From assembly GCA_026874595.1 (NCBI GenBank), contig CM049306.1, positions 104,113,142 to 104,177,141 of the forward strand: 64,000 bases of DNA, given 5' to 3'. A model generated the notes under the pieces. That model was not told the origin of the DNA. It worked only from the letters and a program-made list of their open reading frames with translations, and did not search any database. How positions within the stretch are numbered: position 1 is the stretch's first letter; the number at the start of each line of letters is the position of its first letter. A program made the position numbers and the translations under genes. Shown in pieces: positions 48,008 to 60,577 of the stretch. This DNA comes from Sipunculus nudus. Taxonomy: Eukaryota; Annelida; Sipuncula; Golfingiida; Sipunculidae.

Positions 48008-48142
48008 GGTTCATTCTGCAGGTGCGACTATCAGACTGTAATGTGAAGCCTGGATAACAGTCACATCTGTAACTCCCGGGAGTGTTCACACAGATATGTT
48101 GACACAGCTGTGTAGGGAACTTGGCACACTCATCAATATCAT
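48008..48142 (-). CDS. FBLN1: EGF module 1 (calcium-binding)
   Basis: Acceptor TTTCTATCACAG, donor GAACC|GTAAGT, phase 1-1, 44 complete residues. It begins [13 protein letters not shown], has [14 protein letters not shown] and ends SRTCRMN. Six cysteines with canonical calcium-binding residues. It connects the Thr/Pro stalk after the anaphylatoxin region to the EGF rod. Confidence 0.92.
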
Positions 48143-48895
48143 CTGTGATAGAAAAGACATGAACTAACAACTTGCATCTTGAAACTTAAAACTAAAAAAT
48201 ACTAACTTTATCAAAACTTAGTTTCAGATCCAGATCTTCTGAAAACTTCAGTTCCCCCCTTGAAATTTTTTCCTTTGCTAATTGGTAATCTCATTTAAAA
48301 ATTACTAGAATTCATTTAAAATATTTGGAAATACTGTATGGACATACATACGAAAAAAAATAGCAAATCTCAGATCTGTTCTCAAATTGAATCATCAACC
48401 TGCAACATAAAATTTTAGCATTTAAAAAAATGCCCTGAGTAAAGCCTTTCATAAAATTCATTACAATTATGTGAGAACTTACTTACTTTATGGACATACA
48501 GACAAACAGATACAGAAAAACAATGGTAACAATGTGACCTCTGCCAAATTCAAAGATAATAAGAAAATATAGAAAATAGCACTAAGGTTAACTGTCTGCA
48601 CATGAATAGACATAAATTACAAAATGAGAAAGATATGCAAGAAAATCATGTATCCTTTCAATTAAGAACTATTATATGTAAATTTAAACTGTTTGTGACT
48701 GAAAGATACTGGATGAAGAAATTGTCTGAACTATTTATGTGTAATAATTTCAGTAAGGGAAGTCACTTGTTTTACAGAAATAGAGTGCACATTTGTTCAT
48801 ACAGATTCTCAAATATTATTTATGAATATTCCTTGTGCAACAGATTATGCATTTAATATTAAAGAAGATCAATTTCTGTGACACCTATAACATAC
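48143..48895 (-). other. Intron between anaphylatoxin and EGF exons
   Basis: AT-rich; the plus-strand frame 48602-48856 is low in complexity and not supported. Confidence 0.45.
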
Positions 48896-49064
48896 CATCA
48901 CCAACAGGTGGAGCTGATGTTGTTGTGGGGGCCACAGTGATCATGCGAGTCTCACAGCAGTCCTTGAAGGAATGGTCACATGGTGATCCATATTTTTCAA
49001 ATAGATTGCATGACAGACCAGAGTTGTATGCAACAATGCCAAGCTTACAGCAGTTGCAGCACAC
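48896..49064 (-). CDS. FBLN1: Anaphylatoxin module 3 with end of module 2, and Thr/Pro stalk
   Basis: Acceptor CTCTTTCTTCAG, donor GATG|GTATGT; entered at a codon boundary and left with one base. The 56 residues start VCCNCCKLGIVAYNSGLSC and include CDHSFKDCCE. The first CC closes module 2; the next CC, two single cysteines and final CC form module 3. The VCCNCC junction is the same overlapping arrangement seen in vertebrate fibulin-1. After CCE comes TVAPTTTSAPPVGD, a likely O-glycosylated spacer before the EGF rod. Confidence 0.92.
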
Positions 49065-49996
49065 CTGAAGAAAGAGAAGCAGACATTATAATTAAAGCTG
49101 AAAAATCTAATAATCTGGACATACCAGTAAACTAGGGAGACATTCAGTAGAGCACATACTAGTACCTCTGTGAAGGCAAAATAATCCAGCTGCATTGCCC
49201 TTTATAGAGATCCTTACCAAAAATTAATAGGGTCATCTCTAGCCAATAATACTCAACTCCAACAAGTGACCCGTGGGTCATGACGCTCAGCCAACTGACA
49301 TGTTTACAATATGTCCTTTCACAGACAACTAATTAAGATAATGTAGGTGACATCATTGTTCATGCATACTAGCTTAAGTTCATCAAGACCCATAAGCACA
49401 ACAAATCTTATGACAAACCAACCAGCCTTTCATGAGGAATCTGGCAATATGTGTATTTTGCATTATTTCTAGGGTGCTAAAACATACCCCAAAACTCTTA
49501 GAATATAATTCACTGTGACCCTATTTCAGGTTTCTGTGGAGAACTTTCGAGGAAATCTCAGGATGTCAAGTTAGAAGATTCTGGGCCCAAAGGTTATCAT
49601 TTGTGCCCTACTTTGGTATCAAATTTTCAGTTATTCTGAGGGGTGCTTATAAGCCCCATAGCTCAGAAAATATGGGTAACAGAGACCTAAATACATGTTT
49701 CCAATGAGATTTTCATAGACCTCCCTAGATTTTAGGTTAGAAGATTCCAGGTCCAATGATTATGATTTGTGCCCTGCTTTGGTATCAAATTTTTAATTAT
49801 GATGGGGGGTGCTCCTAAGCCCAATAGCTCAGAGAAAATGGGTAACAGAGACCTAATTTCAGGTTTCCATGGAGACTTTTCATGTACCTCATAGGATGTA
49901 AAGTGAAAGATTTCAAGTCCAGCAGTTACGATTTGTGCCCTCTTAACAGATGTTGGCATCTTTTAAGGTCTCAAAAATAGAGAAAAAAAATCGTAA
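49065..49996 (-). other. Intron with family-A terminus and 330-bp-class units
   Basis: CAAGTGACCCGTGGGTCATG and GCTCAGCC at about 49262-49291 is a family-A 5' end. About 49440-49990 holds two diverged units of the 330-bp class (ATTCTGAGGGGTGCTTATAA, GGTAACAGAGACCTAA), ending where the inverted-repeat arm begins. Confidence 0.65.
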
Positions 49997-52900
49997 ACAA
50001 GTGACCCATGGGTCATGACGCTCAGCTGACTGGGAAGAGATTCGCAAAAGGAAATTTTATCATCAGAATGGTAGTATATACCCATTCAACTGAAGCCTCA
50101 AACAGATTAACCAACAGGCCAAGATTTAGTCTGTATTTATATATCTCAAAAATAGAGAAAAATGTGTAAACTTTTAAAACTAGAATACGGGTAACCGACA
50201 AGTGACTACATGTATCTGCCAAAATCGGATAGTGAGGCATGGATTGAGTGGCAAGGGGAAATAGAGTGAGGTATGTTGTATATTAGCATGGATGTCTGCA
50301 GCCTAAATGTGTATGTAGGTTGTGCCACCTACCACAAATCCAGAAAGCTGTCCAAGTTGTATACACCTGCAAAATTTTAGGCAGAAAAGTCAAACCACTA
50401 CATGTATATGAGCGATTTTTGCCCATGGCAGACAAACAGACAAACACTGTGCAAAAATCTTTGCAGGTAACCCCTCCAGTTTTGTGTATGATAAAGACCT
50501 ATGTGAGATCTAAACACATGCACAATTTTGGCCCAATCGGTCAAATGGTTCCTGAGATATGAGCTTGGATGTGTCCAGCGTTTACTAGAATGTAGGTGGC
50601 GCCACCTGTCATAAAATCAAGAAAGCTGTCCACGATGTATAAACCTGCAAAATTTTAGGCAGTTATGTCAAACCACTACAGAGAAATGAGTGATTTTAGG
50701 CCACGGCAGACTAACAGACAGACGCTGTGCAAACATTGTTACAGGTGGCGCCACCATTTTTTGTGTATGTTACAGAGCTATCAAAGGGCTACATTTGTAT
50801 AAATTTTATTTCCTGATCAGTCAAAGGGTTCCCAAGATATAAGCTTGGATGTCATCAGCGTGAACGTGAACGTAGGTGGCGCCACCTGTCATAAAATCAA
50901 GAAAGCTATCTTGGATGTATACACATGACGATTTTCAGTTGAATTAGTCAATTTACTGCAGAGATATGAGTGATTTTTGCCCATGGCAGACAAACAGACA
51001 AACAATGTGCAAAAATCTTTGCAGGTAACCCCTCCAGTTTTGTGTATGAAAAAGACCTATGTGAGATCTAAACACATGCACAATTTTGGCCCAATCGGTC
51101 AAATGGTTCCTGAGATATGAGCTTGGATGTGTCCAGCGTTAACTAGAATGTAGGTGGCGCCACCTGTCATAAAATCAAGAAAGCTGTCCACGATGTATAA
51201 ACCTGCAAAATTTTAGGCAGTTATGTCAAACCACTACAGAGAAATGAGTGATTTTAGGCCACGGCAGACTAACAGACAGACGCTGTGCAAACATTGTTAC
51301 AGGTGGCGCCACCATTTTTGTGTATGTTACAGAGCTATCAAAGGGCTACATTTGTATAAATTTTATTTCCTGATCAGTCAAACGGTTCCCGAGATATAAG
51401 CTTGGATGTCATCAGCGTGAACGTGAACGTAGGTGGCGCCACCTGTCATAAAATCAAGAAAGCTATCTTGGATGTATACACATGACGAATTTCAGTTGAA
51501 TTAGTCAATTTACTGCAGAGAAATGAGTGATTTTAGGCCACGGCAGACTAACAGACAGACGCTGTGCAAACATTGTTACAGGTGGCGCCACCATTTTTTG
51601 TGTATGTTACAGAGCTATCAAAGGGCTACATTTGTATAAATTTTATTTCCTGATCAGTCAAACGGTTCCCGAGATATAAGCTTGGATGTCATCAGCGTGA
51701 ACGTGAACGTAGGTGGCGCCACCTGTCATAAAATCAAGAAAGCTATCTTGGATGTATACACATGACGAATTTCAGTTGAATTAGTCAATTTACTGCAGAG
51801 ATATGAGTGATTTTAACCCAAGGCAGATAAACAGATGGACACTGTGCAAACATGGTTACAGGTGGCGCCACAATTTTTTGTGTATGTTATAAAGCAATCC
51901 AAGGGCTACATTTGTATCAATTTTATTTCCTGATCGGTCAAAGGGTTCCCGAGATATGAGGGTTTATGAGTGGAAACAGACCCACAAATGGACACTGGAT
52001 AGAGAGAAAAGGTCAGAGGTCAATGCAAATTGGTTAGGCACCAGTTCACATGTGACCCGATAATAGGTGTAAGTTTGGGAAAAATCGGTCCATTAGTCTC
52101 CGAGGAGCTCTCTGGAAACGAACGCCGCCGCGGCGGAGGAACTCGGTCAAAAACATAGTATCCGCAAAACTTCGTTTTGGCGGATACAAAAATACAGGTG
52201 GCTCCACCAGTCTGCAGAAACTAATAAAAACACTTAATGGTCAATATCCATGCAAAAAATCATGGTGATCTCTGCATTAGTTGTTCAGATACTTCAGTTT
52301 TTGTATCAAATTGTCCATTATTCTTAGGGATACTTCGGAGTCCTATAGCTTGAAGGATATGGGTAACAGAGACCTAATTTCAGGTTTCCACAGGCACCTT
52401 TCATGGGCCTCCTTGCATGACAAGAATGAAGATTTTAGGTCCAGTCGTTACGATTTGTACCCTGTTGACAGATAACCACATCTTTAAAGGTCTCAAAAAA
52501 AAGAAAAAAATTTGTAAAAATTTGAAAAAAAAATAGAGGTGGCACACCCAGTCTGCAGAAACTGATGGAACAGCTCATGATCAATATGTAGGCCAATCAT
52601 GACCATCAGTGTTGTAGTTATTGAAATACTGCAGTTTTTGTATCAAATTTTCCATTATTCTGGGGGGGGGGGGGTATTTTGGACCCATACAGCTTAAAGA
52701 ATATGGGTAACAGAGACCTAATTTCAAGTTTCCATGGAGACTTTTCATGGGTCTCCCTGTGTGTCAAGAATGAAGATTCTTGGTCCAGTTTTTATGATTT
52801 GTGCCCTGTTAACAGATGTTCATATCTTTAAAGGTCTCAAAAATACAGAAAAATTTCGTTAAAAAAACTGAACAAATACAGGTGGTGCCACCAGTCTGCA

Positions 52901-55289
52901 GAAACTTATGAAACACTCCATGATCAATATCCATGCAAACAATTATGGTTATCTCTGCATTAGTTGTTCAGATACTTTAGCTTTTGTATCAAATTTTCCA
53001 TTATTCTGAGCTGTACTTTGGAGTGCCATAGCTCAAAGGATATGGGTAACAGAGACCAAATTTCAGGTTTCCATGGAGACTTATCATGGGTCTCCCTGTG
53101 TGTCAAGAACGAAGATTCTAGGTCCAGTCGTTACGATTTGTACCCTGTTGACAGATAACTACATCCTTAAAGGTCTCAAAAATGGAGAAAACAATTTGTG
53201 AACATTGAAAAATACAGGTGGCGCCACCAGTCTGCACAAACTGATGAAACATCTCATGATCAATATGTATGTCGAAAATTATGACCATTAGTGATGTAGT
53301 TAATGAGATATTGAAGTTTTTGTATGAAATTTTTGACTATTCTGGGGGGTAATTTTGGGCCCCATAGCTAGAAGGATATGGGTAACAGAGACCTAATTTC
53401 TGGTTTCCATGGAGACTTTTCATAGGTCTCTCAGTGTGTAGAAAATGAAGATTCTAGGTCCAGTCGTTACGATTTGTGCCACGCTAACAGATGACAGCAT
53501 TCTCAAAGGTCTCAAAAATAGAGGAAAAAATCGTAAAAAATCAAACAGTACAGGTGGCGCCACCAGTCTGCAGGAACTGATCGAACATCTCATGATCAAT
53601 ATGTAGGCCAATCATGACCATCAGTGTTGTAGTTATTGAAATACTGCAGTTTTTGTATCAAATTTTCCATTATTCTGGGGGGGGGGGTATTTTGGACCCA
53701 TACAGCTTAAAGAATATGGGTAACAGAGACCTAATTTCAAGTTTCCATGGAGACTTTTCATGGGTCTCCCTGTGTGTCAAGAATGAAGATTCTTGGTCCA
53801 GTTTTTATGATTTGTGCCCTGTTAACAGATGTTCATATCTTTAAAGGTCTCAAAAATACAGAAAAATTTCGTTAAAAAAACCGAACAAATACAGGTGGTG
53901 CCACCAGTCTGCAGAAACTTATGAAACACTCCATGATCAATATCCATGCAAACAATTATGGTTATCTCTGCATTAGTTGTTCAGATACTTTAGCTTTTGT
54001 ATCAAATTTTCCATTATTCTGAGCTGTACTTTGGAGTGCCATAGCTCAAAGGATATGGGTAACAGAGACCAAATTTCAGGTTTCCATGGAGACTTATCAT
54101 GGGTCTCCCTGTGTGTCAAGAACGAAGATTCTAGGTCCAGTCGTTACGATTTGTACCCTGTTGACAGATAACTACATCCTTAAAGGTCTCAAAAATGGAG
54201 AAAACAATTTGTGAACATTGAAAAATACAGGTGGCGCCACCAGTCTGCACAAACTGATGAAACATCTCATGATCAATATGTATGTCGAAAATTATGACCA
54301 TCAGTGATGTAGTTAATGAGATATTGAAGTTTTTGTAGGGGGGGGGGTATTTTGGACCCATACAGCTTAAAGAATATGGGTAACAGAGACCTAATTTCAA
54401 GTTTCCATGGAGACTTTTCATGGGTCTCACTGTGTGTCAAGAATGAAGATTCTTGGTCCAGTTTTTATGATTTGTGCCCTGTTAACAGATGTTCATATCT
54501 TTAAAGGTCTCAAAAATACAGAAAAATTTCGTTAAAAAAACCGAACAAATACAGGTGGTGCCACCAGTCTGCAGAAACTTATGAAACACTCCATGATCAA
54601 TATCCATGCAAACAATTATGGTTATCTCTGCATTAGTTGTTCAGATACTTTAGCTTTTGTATCAAATTTTCCATTATTCTGAGCTGTACTTTGGACAGCC
54701 ATAGCTCAAAGGATATGGGTAACAGAGACCAAATTTCAGGACTTTTCATAGGTCTCTCAGTGTGTCGAAAATGAAGATTCTAGGTCCAGTCGTTACGATT
54801 TGTGCCACGCTAACAGATGACAGCATTCTAAAAGGTCTCAAAAATAGAGGAAAAAATCATAAAAAATCAAACAGTACAGGTGGCGCCACCAGTCTGCAGG
54901 AACTGATCGAACATCTCATGATCAATATGTATGCCAAAAATGAAGACCATCAGTGATGTAGTTATTGAGATATTGAAGTTTTTGTATGAAATTTTTTACT
55001 ATTCTGGGGGGTAATTTGGGGCGCCATAGCTCAAAGGATATGGGTAACAGAGACCTAATTTCTGGTTTCCAAGGAGATTTTTCATGGACCTCTCAGTGTG
55101 TCAAGAATTAAGATTCTAAGTCCAGTCTTTATGATTTGTGCCTTGTTAACAGATGTTCACATTTTTAAAGGTCTCAAAAATAGAGAAAAAAATTCGTAAA
55201 AAATCGAAAAATACAGGTGGCGCCACCAGTCTGCAGGAAGTGATGTAACATCTCATGATCAATATGTATGCCAAAAATCATGACCATCA
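49997..55289. repeat. Right arm of large inverted repeat, expanded by recent tandem duplications
   Basis: Reverse complement of 1-3133 but about 2.2 kb longer. 50320-51900 holds the palindrome-pair units: GGTGGCGCCACC starts near 50595, 50744, 50875, 51153, 51302, 51432, 51581, 51712 and 51861, again mostly stepping 149 then about 130. 52200-55289 holds the 330-bp class. A stretch beginning TATTTTGGACCCATACAGC is present three times (about 52676, 53689, 54349) with nearly identical following sequence, a sign of recent duplication or conversion. The left terminus is ACAAGTGACCCATGGGTCAT with GCTCAGCTGACT. Confidence 0.9.
52158..52187. repeat. Hairpin GTATCCGC...GCGGATAC, right-arm copy
   Basis: Inverted copy of 1781-1810 at the same junction between unit classes. 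The nearby CCGCCGCGGCGG (52125-52136) is a perfect 12-bp palindrome; the left-arm copy has one changed base. Confidence 0.75.
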
Positions 55290-56250
55290 GTCAAGTAGTT
55301 AATGAGATATTGAAGTTTTTGTATGAAATTTTTGACTTTTCTGGGGGGTACTTTGGGGCCATATAGCTCGAAGGATATGGGTAACAGAGACCTAATTTCT
55401 GGTTTCCAAGGAGATTTTTTATGGACCTCTCAGAATCCCAAGTTACAAGGTTCTAGGTCCAGCGGTTAAGATTTGTGCCTGGTTAACGGACGGACAGACG
55501 GACAGACGGACAGACAGACAGACGGACAGACGGACGACGGACAAAGAGTGATCGCTATAGCTCAGATGACTTTCAGTCAGCTGAGCTAAAAATTGAAAAA
55601 AATACAGGTGGCGCCACCAGTCTGCAAAAACTGATGAAACACCATTGATCAATATCTATGCAAAGAATCATGGTGATCAATGCATAAGTTGTTAAGATAC
55701 TTGAGCTTTTGTATCAAATTTTTCATTATTCTGGGGGATACTTCGGAGCCCCATAGCTTAAAAGAATATGGATAACAGAGACCCAATTTTAGGTTTCCAA
55801 GGAGACTATTCATGGACCTCTCTGGATGTAAAGTGAGCAGATTCCAGGTCCAGCTATTACGATTTGTGCCCTGTTAACAGATCACCACATCTTTGGAGGT
55901 CTTAAAAAAAAAGAGAAAACAAATTGTAAAAAAATGAAAAAATACAGGTGGCGCCATCTGCAGAAACTGATGGTACTCTCCATGATCAATATCCATGCAA
56001 GAAATCATGGTGATCATTATTCTGGGGGGGTACTTTGGAGCCCCATAGTTTGAAGAATATGGGTAACAGAAACCTAATTCCAGGTTTCCAAGGATATCTT
56101 TCATGGACCTCTTTGGATGTAAAGTAAGAAGATTCCAGGTCCAGCGGTTACGATTTGTGTTTTGTTAACGGACAGACGGCCAGATGGCCGGCAGACAAAG
56201 AGTGATCGCTAGAGCTCAGATGACTTACAGTCAGCTGAGCTAAAAAGTGA
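55290..56250 (+). repeat. Two successive family-A right ends with 330-bp-class units
   Basis: Hairpins at 55559-55587 and 56213-56241 each follow a GGACAGACGG-type tract and ACAAAGAGTGATCGCTA, and each is followed by CTAAAAA. Between them lie two units of the 330-bp class (GGTGGCGCCACC at about 55608 and a shortened GGTGGCGCCATC at about 55948). This suggests an element inserted beside, or duplicated from, another copy. Confidence 0.8.
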
Positions 56251-58189
56251 TCTGGAAATTGGTTCAAAAGATTTATGTAATCCTTGTAACAGACAGATGG
56301 AGGTGGTAATATAACCTTCTTTCCTGAAATAATAATTGATGGGAACATTACCATGAACAATTAAAGAAGTGGTCCATGGGCCATGACGCTCAGCTGAATT
56401 TCAAGGAACCTTGAGCAGTAGTTAAAATGTCTATAGTTCGCAAAATATAAGCTACTATGACCTAATTTCAAGCTTCCAAGGAGATATGCCTAGAACCTTT
56501 CTGGATATACAGTTAGAATTTTCTAGGTCTAACGGTTTTTATAGGTCTAAAAAATAAGAGTAACAAGTGACCCAGGGGTCATGATGCTCAGCTGTCTGGG
56601 AAGACATTCACATAAGGAATTTTATCATCTGAATGCAAAACTTGGTAGGTGGTATCCCTATTCAACTGGAGCATAGCTCAAAGGTTTTGGGTAACAGAGA
56701 CCTAAGTTCAGGTTTCAAAGGAGATTTTTAATGGACCTCCCTTGAAATCAAGTTAGCAGATTCTAGGTGCCCTGTTAACAAACAACCACATCTTTGGAGG
56801 TCTCAAAAATAAAAATTTAAAGAAAATGCCTCAAAATTTGAAAAAATCCAGGTGATGCTACCAGTCTGCAGGAACTGATAAAACACTCCACTATGATTAT
56901 GCATGCAAAGAATCATGGTGATCAATGCATTAGTTGTTCAGATACTGGAGCTTTTGTATCATATATTTAATTATACAGAATTTAGTTGTCGAAAAGAGTC
57001 CCAAAACAATGGCCTTCAAAAATATGTTAAAACTGGATACAGCAGAAATTTTAATATAGCTCGAGAAAGAGGGAATGGGAAAGTGGCATGGTTATTGTGT
57101 GATGGAGACAGTGGGACATTCAGTATAGCAAACAACAGGGAGAGGGACAGAACTAAATGAAGGATGTTAAAAATGACTGAACAAAAAGTAGAAGAGTCCT
57201 GCATGGTGGGCCAGCCAAAAAGTATTTTTAAAACAATTTTCATTCCACTTTTCAAATGCTAACCTAAATGGTGTCTTAAAATGAGGCCAGAGCAACCTGT
57301 GTTTATGAACAACATTGTTAAGAATCCTTTGCATGTATATAGGTTAAAGGTAGAAGACTTTCTAAACATGTCAAGGTTGGGCCTGCACTACATTTTCATA
57401 GCATTCTGATGATCATTTTATGCTCTATTTACAAAGTGCTCCCAGCAAGGATTGTGATGGCTTTTCTAGTACAGTTTAATACTTGTCCAGGTCTTTGACA
57501 GAGAAACCAATGACATTCCTTCCCAGCCATACAGGAGATACATCAGCACAAGGCACAGGCACAAAAAATAAATCATCATGTGTGTGTATGCCAGTCACTT
57601 GTGTAATATAATGTGAAGAACCTCAAAAAGAGCTCCTGAGGAGACATCAAATCTTTATGTCCACAGACTGCTGTATTTGATAAACAATAAAACATCACTA
57701 AACTCAAGGAATATGGTGCTGTCTCCATTAGATTAGGTCAAAAACTCCTGTACAAGTTTAATGTTGTCTCAGCATTCCTCGTGGTTTGTGATCTGAACAC
57801 ACAACCAGTGTTTGTAATGCAGACCTGCGCTGTACTTATAAGCCATGTGGTAATGAAAGGTGCTAGAGATGAGTTTTCTTGTGCAATCTTATTATTCTAT
57901 TGGGAGTCATGTTTAATTGATATTAATAATAGCTTTTCATTCTTATGACAAAACAATGCAAGGCATAACATAAGCCTATAAATACTGCACTAATTTTGTT
58001 AATACACTTGAGCAAACAATTCTGATAAATAAAATAAGTCTTGTTTCATTATAAAGTATTCTTATATTATCTAGATGCACTCATGATTGGAACCATTTGA
58101 GCCCAATAAGGATTAAAACATAAATCATGCTCTCAATCTTCTGCATGATTGTTATAATTTCAGTCTAATCCACTACCCCTGTATATCTC
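56251..58189 (-). other. Intron with family-A fragments
   Basis: Two 5' termini (about 56368-56397 and 56567-56593, GACCCAGGGGTCATGATGCT) and diverged 330-bp-class units up to about 56960. From 57000 to 58189 there is no recognised repeat or exon; the 85-codon plus-strand frame at 56903-57160 begins inside a repeat unit and is not supported. Confidence 0.5.
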
Positions 58190-59060
58190 TTGTGTTTTGG
58201 TAAGGAGACTGGTCAAACAAAACTTGCAAACTAGATGTGTGGGAAGTACAAGAATGCCCCCGCCTGGAGCAAATTAGATATATTTGTTAAAGTTTGTAAA
58301 ATTTTCTATGTCAGGAGCTGTCATATGGTCAAAAGTAGGTGAACCAGGACAAAATGTTAACTTGATCTGTGAGTGGTCATTATGCATCCACATATATCAT
58401 GAAAATTTCAATTTTTATGAAATTTCTATGTTCAGGAGCTGTCAAACAGTCTAATAAGACAACTGCTATGAATCCCAAACTCGATCTGAAACTATAGTCA
58501 TGATCTGGTGAGGTACAATAAATCAGGTCAATATCTGCAAGCACTGTGAAAAAGTCTGTACATGTGAATTTATCATGAAAATTTCTATTTGCATGAAATT
58601 TTCTGTTCTTTGGCCCTCATACAGGACAAAACGCAAACTCCATCTGTAACTGGTCATGATCCAGCCACACACCAAAAATCAGGTTAATATCTGCAGTCAC
58701 TGCGAAAAAAGTCTGTTTTTTTCTATTTTTGATGAAATTTCCTATGTTCAGGAGCCATCATACATTCAAAAGTAAGTCAACCAAGACGAAATGCGAACTC
58801 AATCTGTAAGTGGTCATTATGCACCCACATACCAAAATCAGGCTAATATCTGCAAGCATTGCTAAAAAAAAGGCCTCACATGTGCATTTGTCTGGAAATT
58901 TCTATTTCCCATGAAATTTTCTATGTTCAGGAGCTGTCATACAATCAAAAGTAGGTCAACCGAGACAAAATGCAAACGCGATCTGTAACTGGTCATTTTC
59001 TGCCCACACACCAAAAATCAGGCCAATATCTGCAGGCATTGTGAAAAAAAGTCTATACAA
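58190..59060. repeat. Diverged tandem array, about 160-180 bp unit
   Basis: TTTCTATGTTCAGGAGC or variants recur near 58303, 58425, 58737 and 58917. Each is followed by TGTCATAC, AAAGTAGGTCAACC, ATCTGTAACTGGTCAT and AAATCAGG.CAATATCTGCA. About five diverged units, no coding capacity. Confidence 0.75.
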
Positions 59061-60320
59061 CTATTTAATTTTGGAATGAAGGAAGGACTGAATGACAGAC
59101 ATGGGTAAAACTATATGCGTCGGCCACTTTAAATGTGTACTTAATAGCTTGGTTGACCGGTCTGTGTGTGTATCTGTGATTCAATGCCAATAGAGAGTTA
59201 TCATATCTAGCCTTCAGAGGAGCGGTTATGACATAAAAGTGAAGCATGTGCATGTATGAAGTGTATAAGCATCACTGTAAAAGGGGGGCTGGAGCTCTTG
59301 ACCACTCATTCTGTAGCCAGGGGTGTCCCTTTATGTATGCATGTGCTATATTACCATGTTTATCTTGTACTCTGCATTGTCCAAATGTTGCCTGGTTATT
59401 ATTGATATTTTTAAATGAGAGAACTGGTGGTTGGCTAATAATATCAGGCAGGTCTGCACCATGGGAATGAAATATTGGTAAATACCCCAATGACTGTTGA
59501 AGATAAGAGTGAATGACAGATTTATACCATTACAATTTGGGAGTGTTCAGTAAATCAAAGGAGCTGGTACTGTGGCAGTACAAGCAGAGCTGTAAATATG
59601 ATGATAATTTAACTTCCCCTTAAATAATGGAATCTTGACCAGTCTGTAGAAGGACTCTACATTAATGGTTAACCTCTTGCCTGGGGCAAGTAAAAGTTCT
59701 AGAAAATGTGGTAGAGCAACCAAAAGAGGATTCCTAGTTGCCCAACTGAATCTTGACTAATCATTAGTTAGCCATTTTCTTTTTCAGGAGAAGTGAAAAC
59801 ATATTGTAATACCTCTAGCTTAAATTACCTGCATGTTTTGGTCTGTGAAAATCCTAAAGAGAAATATTATTAACAAACAAACTTTTGAATATGTATATTG
59901 TATATAGTCATGAGGATCACATTTTTAGTGGTTGTGGATGCAATGACTGATTTTTTGTGGGACAAGTAAAAATCCATGTAGGGCAAGTTAATGCTCATGG
60001 TCACTTGCCCTATCAGGCAAGTACTTTCAAAAGTTAATGTATAGCCCTGTTTAGTCAGGGGTGTCCCTTTTGTATGCATGTGCTATATTACTATGTTTAT
60101 CTTGTACTCTGCCATGTGCATATGCTGCCACTGACAGAAAGATTTTACTAAAGCATGAGCTTGGTTCTTGAATTGTTTTAAACTATTTACAGGGAAATCT
60201 TTCTGCTCTTTGAGCAAACAAATTTGGGCTTGTATTCCATAAATTACCAGGTGATTATCCCAAAATTAAACTGGTACACTAATGTTGTAGAAAGGAAGAG
60301 AGGATTAAGTAAGGACTTAC
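59061..60320 (-). other. Intron with two dispersed repeat fragments
   Basis: GGGGTGTCCCTTTATGTATG with following TGCTATATTACCATGTTTAT (about 59320) recurs at about 60058. GGTAAATACCCCAATGACTG and about 140 further bases (59477-59620) recur diverged at about 61960-62100. No exon recognised. Confidence 0.6.
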
Positions 60321-60577
60321 CCTTGGTATGCTGCTACTGGTTGATGAATATATAACAGAACATGAGTTTTGATTGCGGGCTACTTTCTTGCCATGCTCAC
60401 ACTGTTTCTTGTGTTTCTCTTTGATACAGCATACTTCCACGAGTGCTGCACAGTTCATCTGATCCTGCCCTGACAGTCCAGCCACCCGTGATCGGTACGG
60501 ACCGCAGCGCTCCCGACTGGTGACAAACCACTCCTGGCCAAGTTTACAACACCGGTCCTCATATGCAAGAAATTCAC
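60321..60577 (-). CDS. FBLN1: Anaphylatoxin module 1 and first half of module 2
   Basis: Acceptor GCATATCCCACAG, donor CCAAGG|GTAAGT; 257 bases entered with two bases and left at a codon boundary. The 85 residues begin EFLAYEDRCCKLGQEW, with single cysteines at residues 24 and 42 and CC at 49-50, a complete anaphylatoxin pattern. Cysteines at 59 and 72 start module 2, which the next exon completes; a Ser/Thr-rich SVIYSSTSSSIPR joins them. The donor has three Gs in a row: cutting at GTAAGT keeps the frame into VCCNCC, which supports direct joining despite the 11-kb intron. The upstream exon is outside what I can identify. Frames starting at ATG here mislead because the true frame is set by the splice. 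Confidence 0.9.

Larger units (their letters stand above)
19260..60577 (-). other. FBLN1: Fibulin-1-like gene, visible part of the locus
   Basis: The locus encodes a secreted extracellular-matrix glycoprotein of the fibulin family. Module order is three anaphylatoxin modules, twelve EGF modules and an FC module, the fibulin-1 plan. Vertebrate fibulin-1 has nine EGF modules, so this array is longer. The C-type and D-type FC exons are both present and both join in frame to the last EGF exon, which ends with two bases of a codon. The C-type exon comes first in transcription order. No signal-peptide exon was found between 60578 and 64000; the first visible exon needs one donated base from upstream, so at least one earlier exon must exist. 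Fibulin-2, which also has anaphylatoxin modules, is the main alternative, but the two FC types favour fibulin-1. Confidence 0.93.

Noticed and set aside
60321-60330. A frame break between the two anaphylatoxin exons, implying a missing exon
   Set aside because: The donor has three Gs; cutting at GTAAGT leaves a whole Arg codon and joins in frame to VCCNCC, so no missing exon is needed.
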